Both the position numbers and the translations under genes were made by a program. Positions 63,150 through 64,000 of a stretch of 64,000 nt of DNA are shown piece by piece. The stretch's first letter is position 1. Every line of letters starts with the position of its first letter. Source of the DNA: Corynebacterium frankenforstense DSM 45800 (GTDB taxonomy: Bacteria > Actinomycetota > Actinomycetes > Mycobacteriales > Mycobacteriaceae). The stretch lies in assembly GCF_001941485.1 (NCBI RefSeq), contig NZ_CP009247.1, forward strand, positions 1,054,001-1,118,000. The letters are read 5' to 3'. Below the pieces are notes generated by a model. The model was not told the DNA's origin. It did no database searches and saw nothing but the letters and a program-made list of their open reading frames with translations.

Positions 63150-64000
<851 letters not shown>

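Overview
The window is a 64 kb piece of an actinobacterial chromosome, most likely a high-GC Corynebacterium. Evidence: very high GC, near-exclusive use of GC-ending codons, and the corynebacterial gene order sigA–(…)–sigB–dtxR–galE–(…)–oxyR–(…)–hrpA–nrdR–divS/lexA–sugR–ptsI–fruK–fruA–ptsH. DUF3039, DUF3099, DUF4192, PAC2 and DUF3516-helicase neighbours fit the same group. No CRISPR array, prophage, transposase or rRNA was seen. There is one tRNA, Arg(CCG).

Layout. 1–6.2 kb: end of a SNF2 helicase with a SWIM zinc-finger partner, then an SbcD/SbcC-like nuclease–ATPase pair. 6.3–12 kb: YceI and a divergent MarR regulator, PspC, and a fatty-acid block (enoyl-CoA hydratase, acyl-CoA ligase, acyl-CoA dehydrogenase). 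12.1–14.4 kb: two tandem paralogs with an ArdC-like N-terminal domain. 14.5–23.4 kb: tRNA-Arg, a secreted tripeptidyl-type hydrolase, and a molybdenum island: ModA, a fused ModB-ModC, MoaD, MoeA, MogA, MoaE and a MoeB-rhodanese fusion. 23.4–32.5 kb: two near-identical secreted VWA proteins. One is bracketed by a duplicated 36-bp moeB end and a duplicated 133-bp double-hairpin element; the other is broken by a 1-bp frameshift. Between them lie two membrane proteins, hflX and a uracil-type permease whose N-terminus is itself frameshifted. 33–41 kb: PTS sugar uptake (HPr, fructose EII, 1-phosphofructokinase, Enzyme I, SugR) with ahpC-ahpD placed between fruA and ptsH. 41–49.5 kb: LexA, DivS, NrdR, HrpA, a membrane protein and OxyR. 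49.7–64 kb: DUF3516 helicase, PAC2, DUF4192, galE, dtxR, sigB, dtd, a class I methyltransferase, DUF3099, DUF3039, a second helicase and the start-truncated sigA.

How the genes work together. ModA/ModBC import molybdate, MoeA inserts it into the pterin, and MoaD/MoaE/MoeB make molybdopterin; moaA and moaC must lie elsewhere. PtsI and HPr feed phosphate to FruA, FruK makes fructose-1,6-bisphosphate and SugR represses the group. LexA controls DivS and itself. DtxR and galE overlap by four bases. SigB carries a SigH-type promoter.

The strongest unexplained signal is a dispersed 16-bp motif, 5'-RMTTKNCGACGYCGCG-3'. I find it 15 times intact and 8 more times with a small change, in both orientations, between genes and inside coding linkers. 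It often sits at the edge of GC-rich low-complexity sequence. Second is the duplicated, hairpin-flanked VWA cassette.
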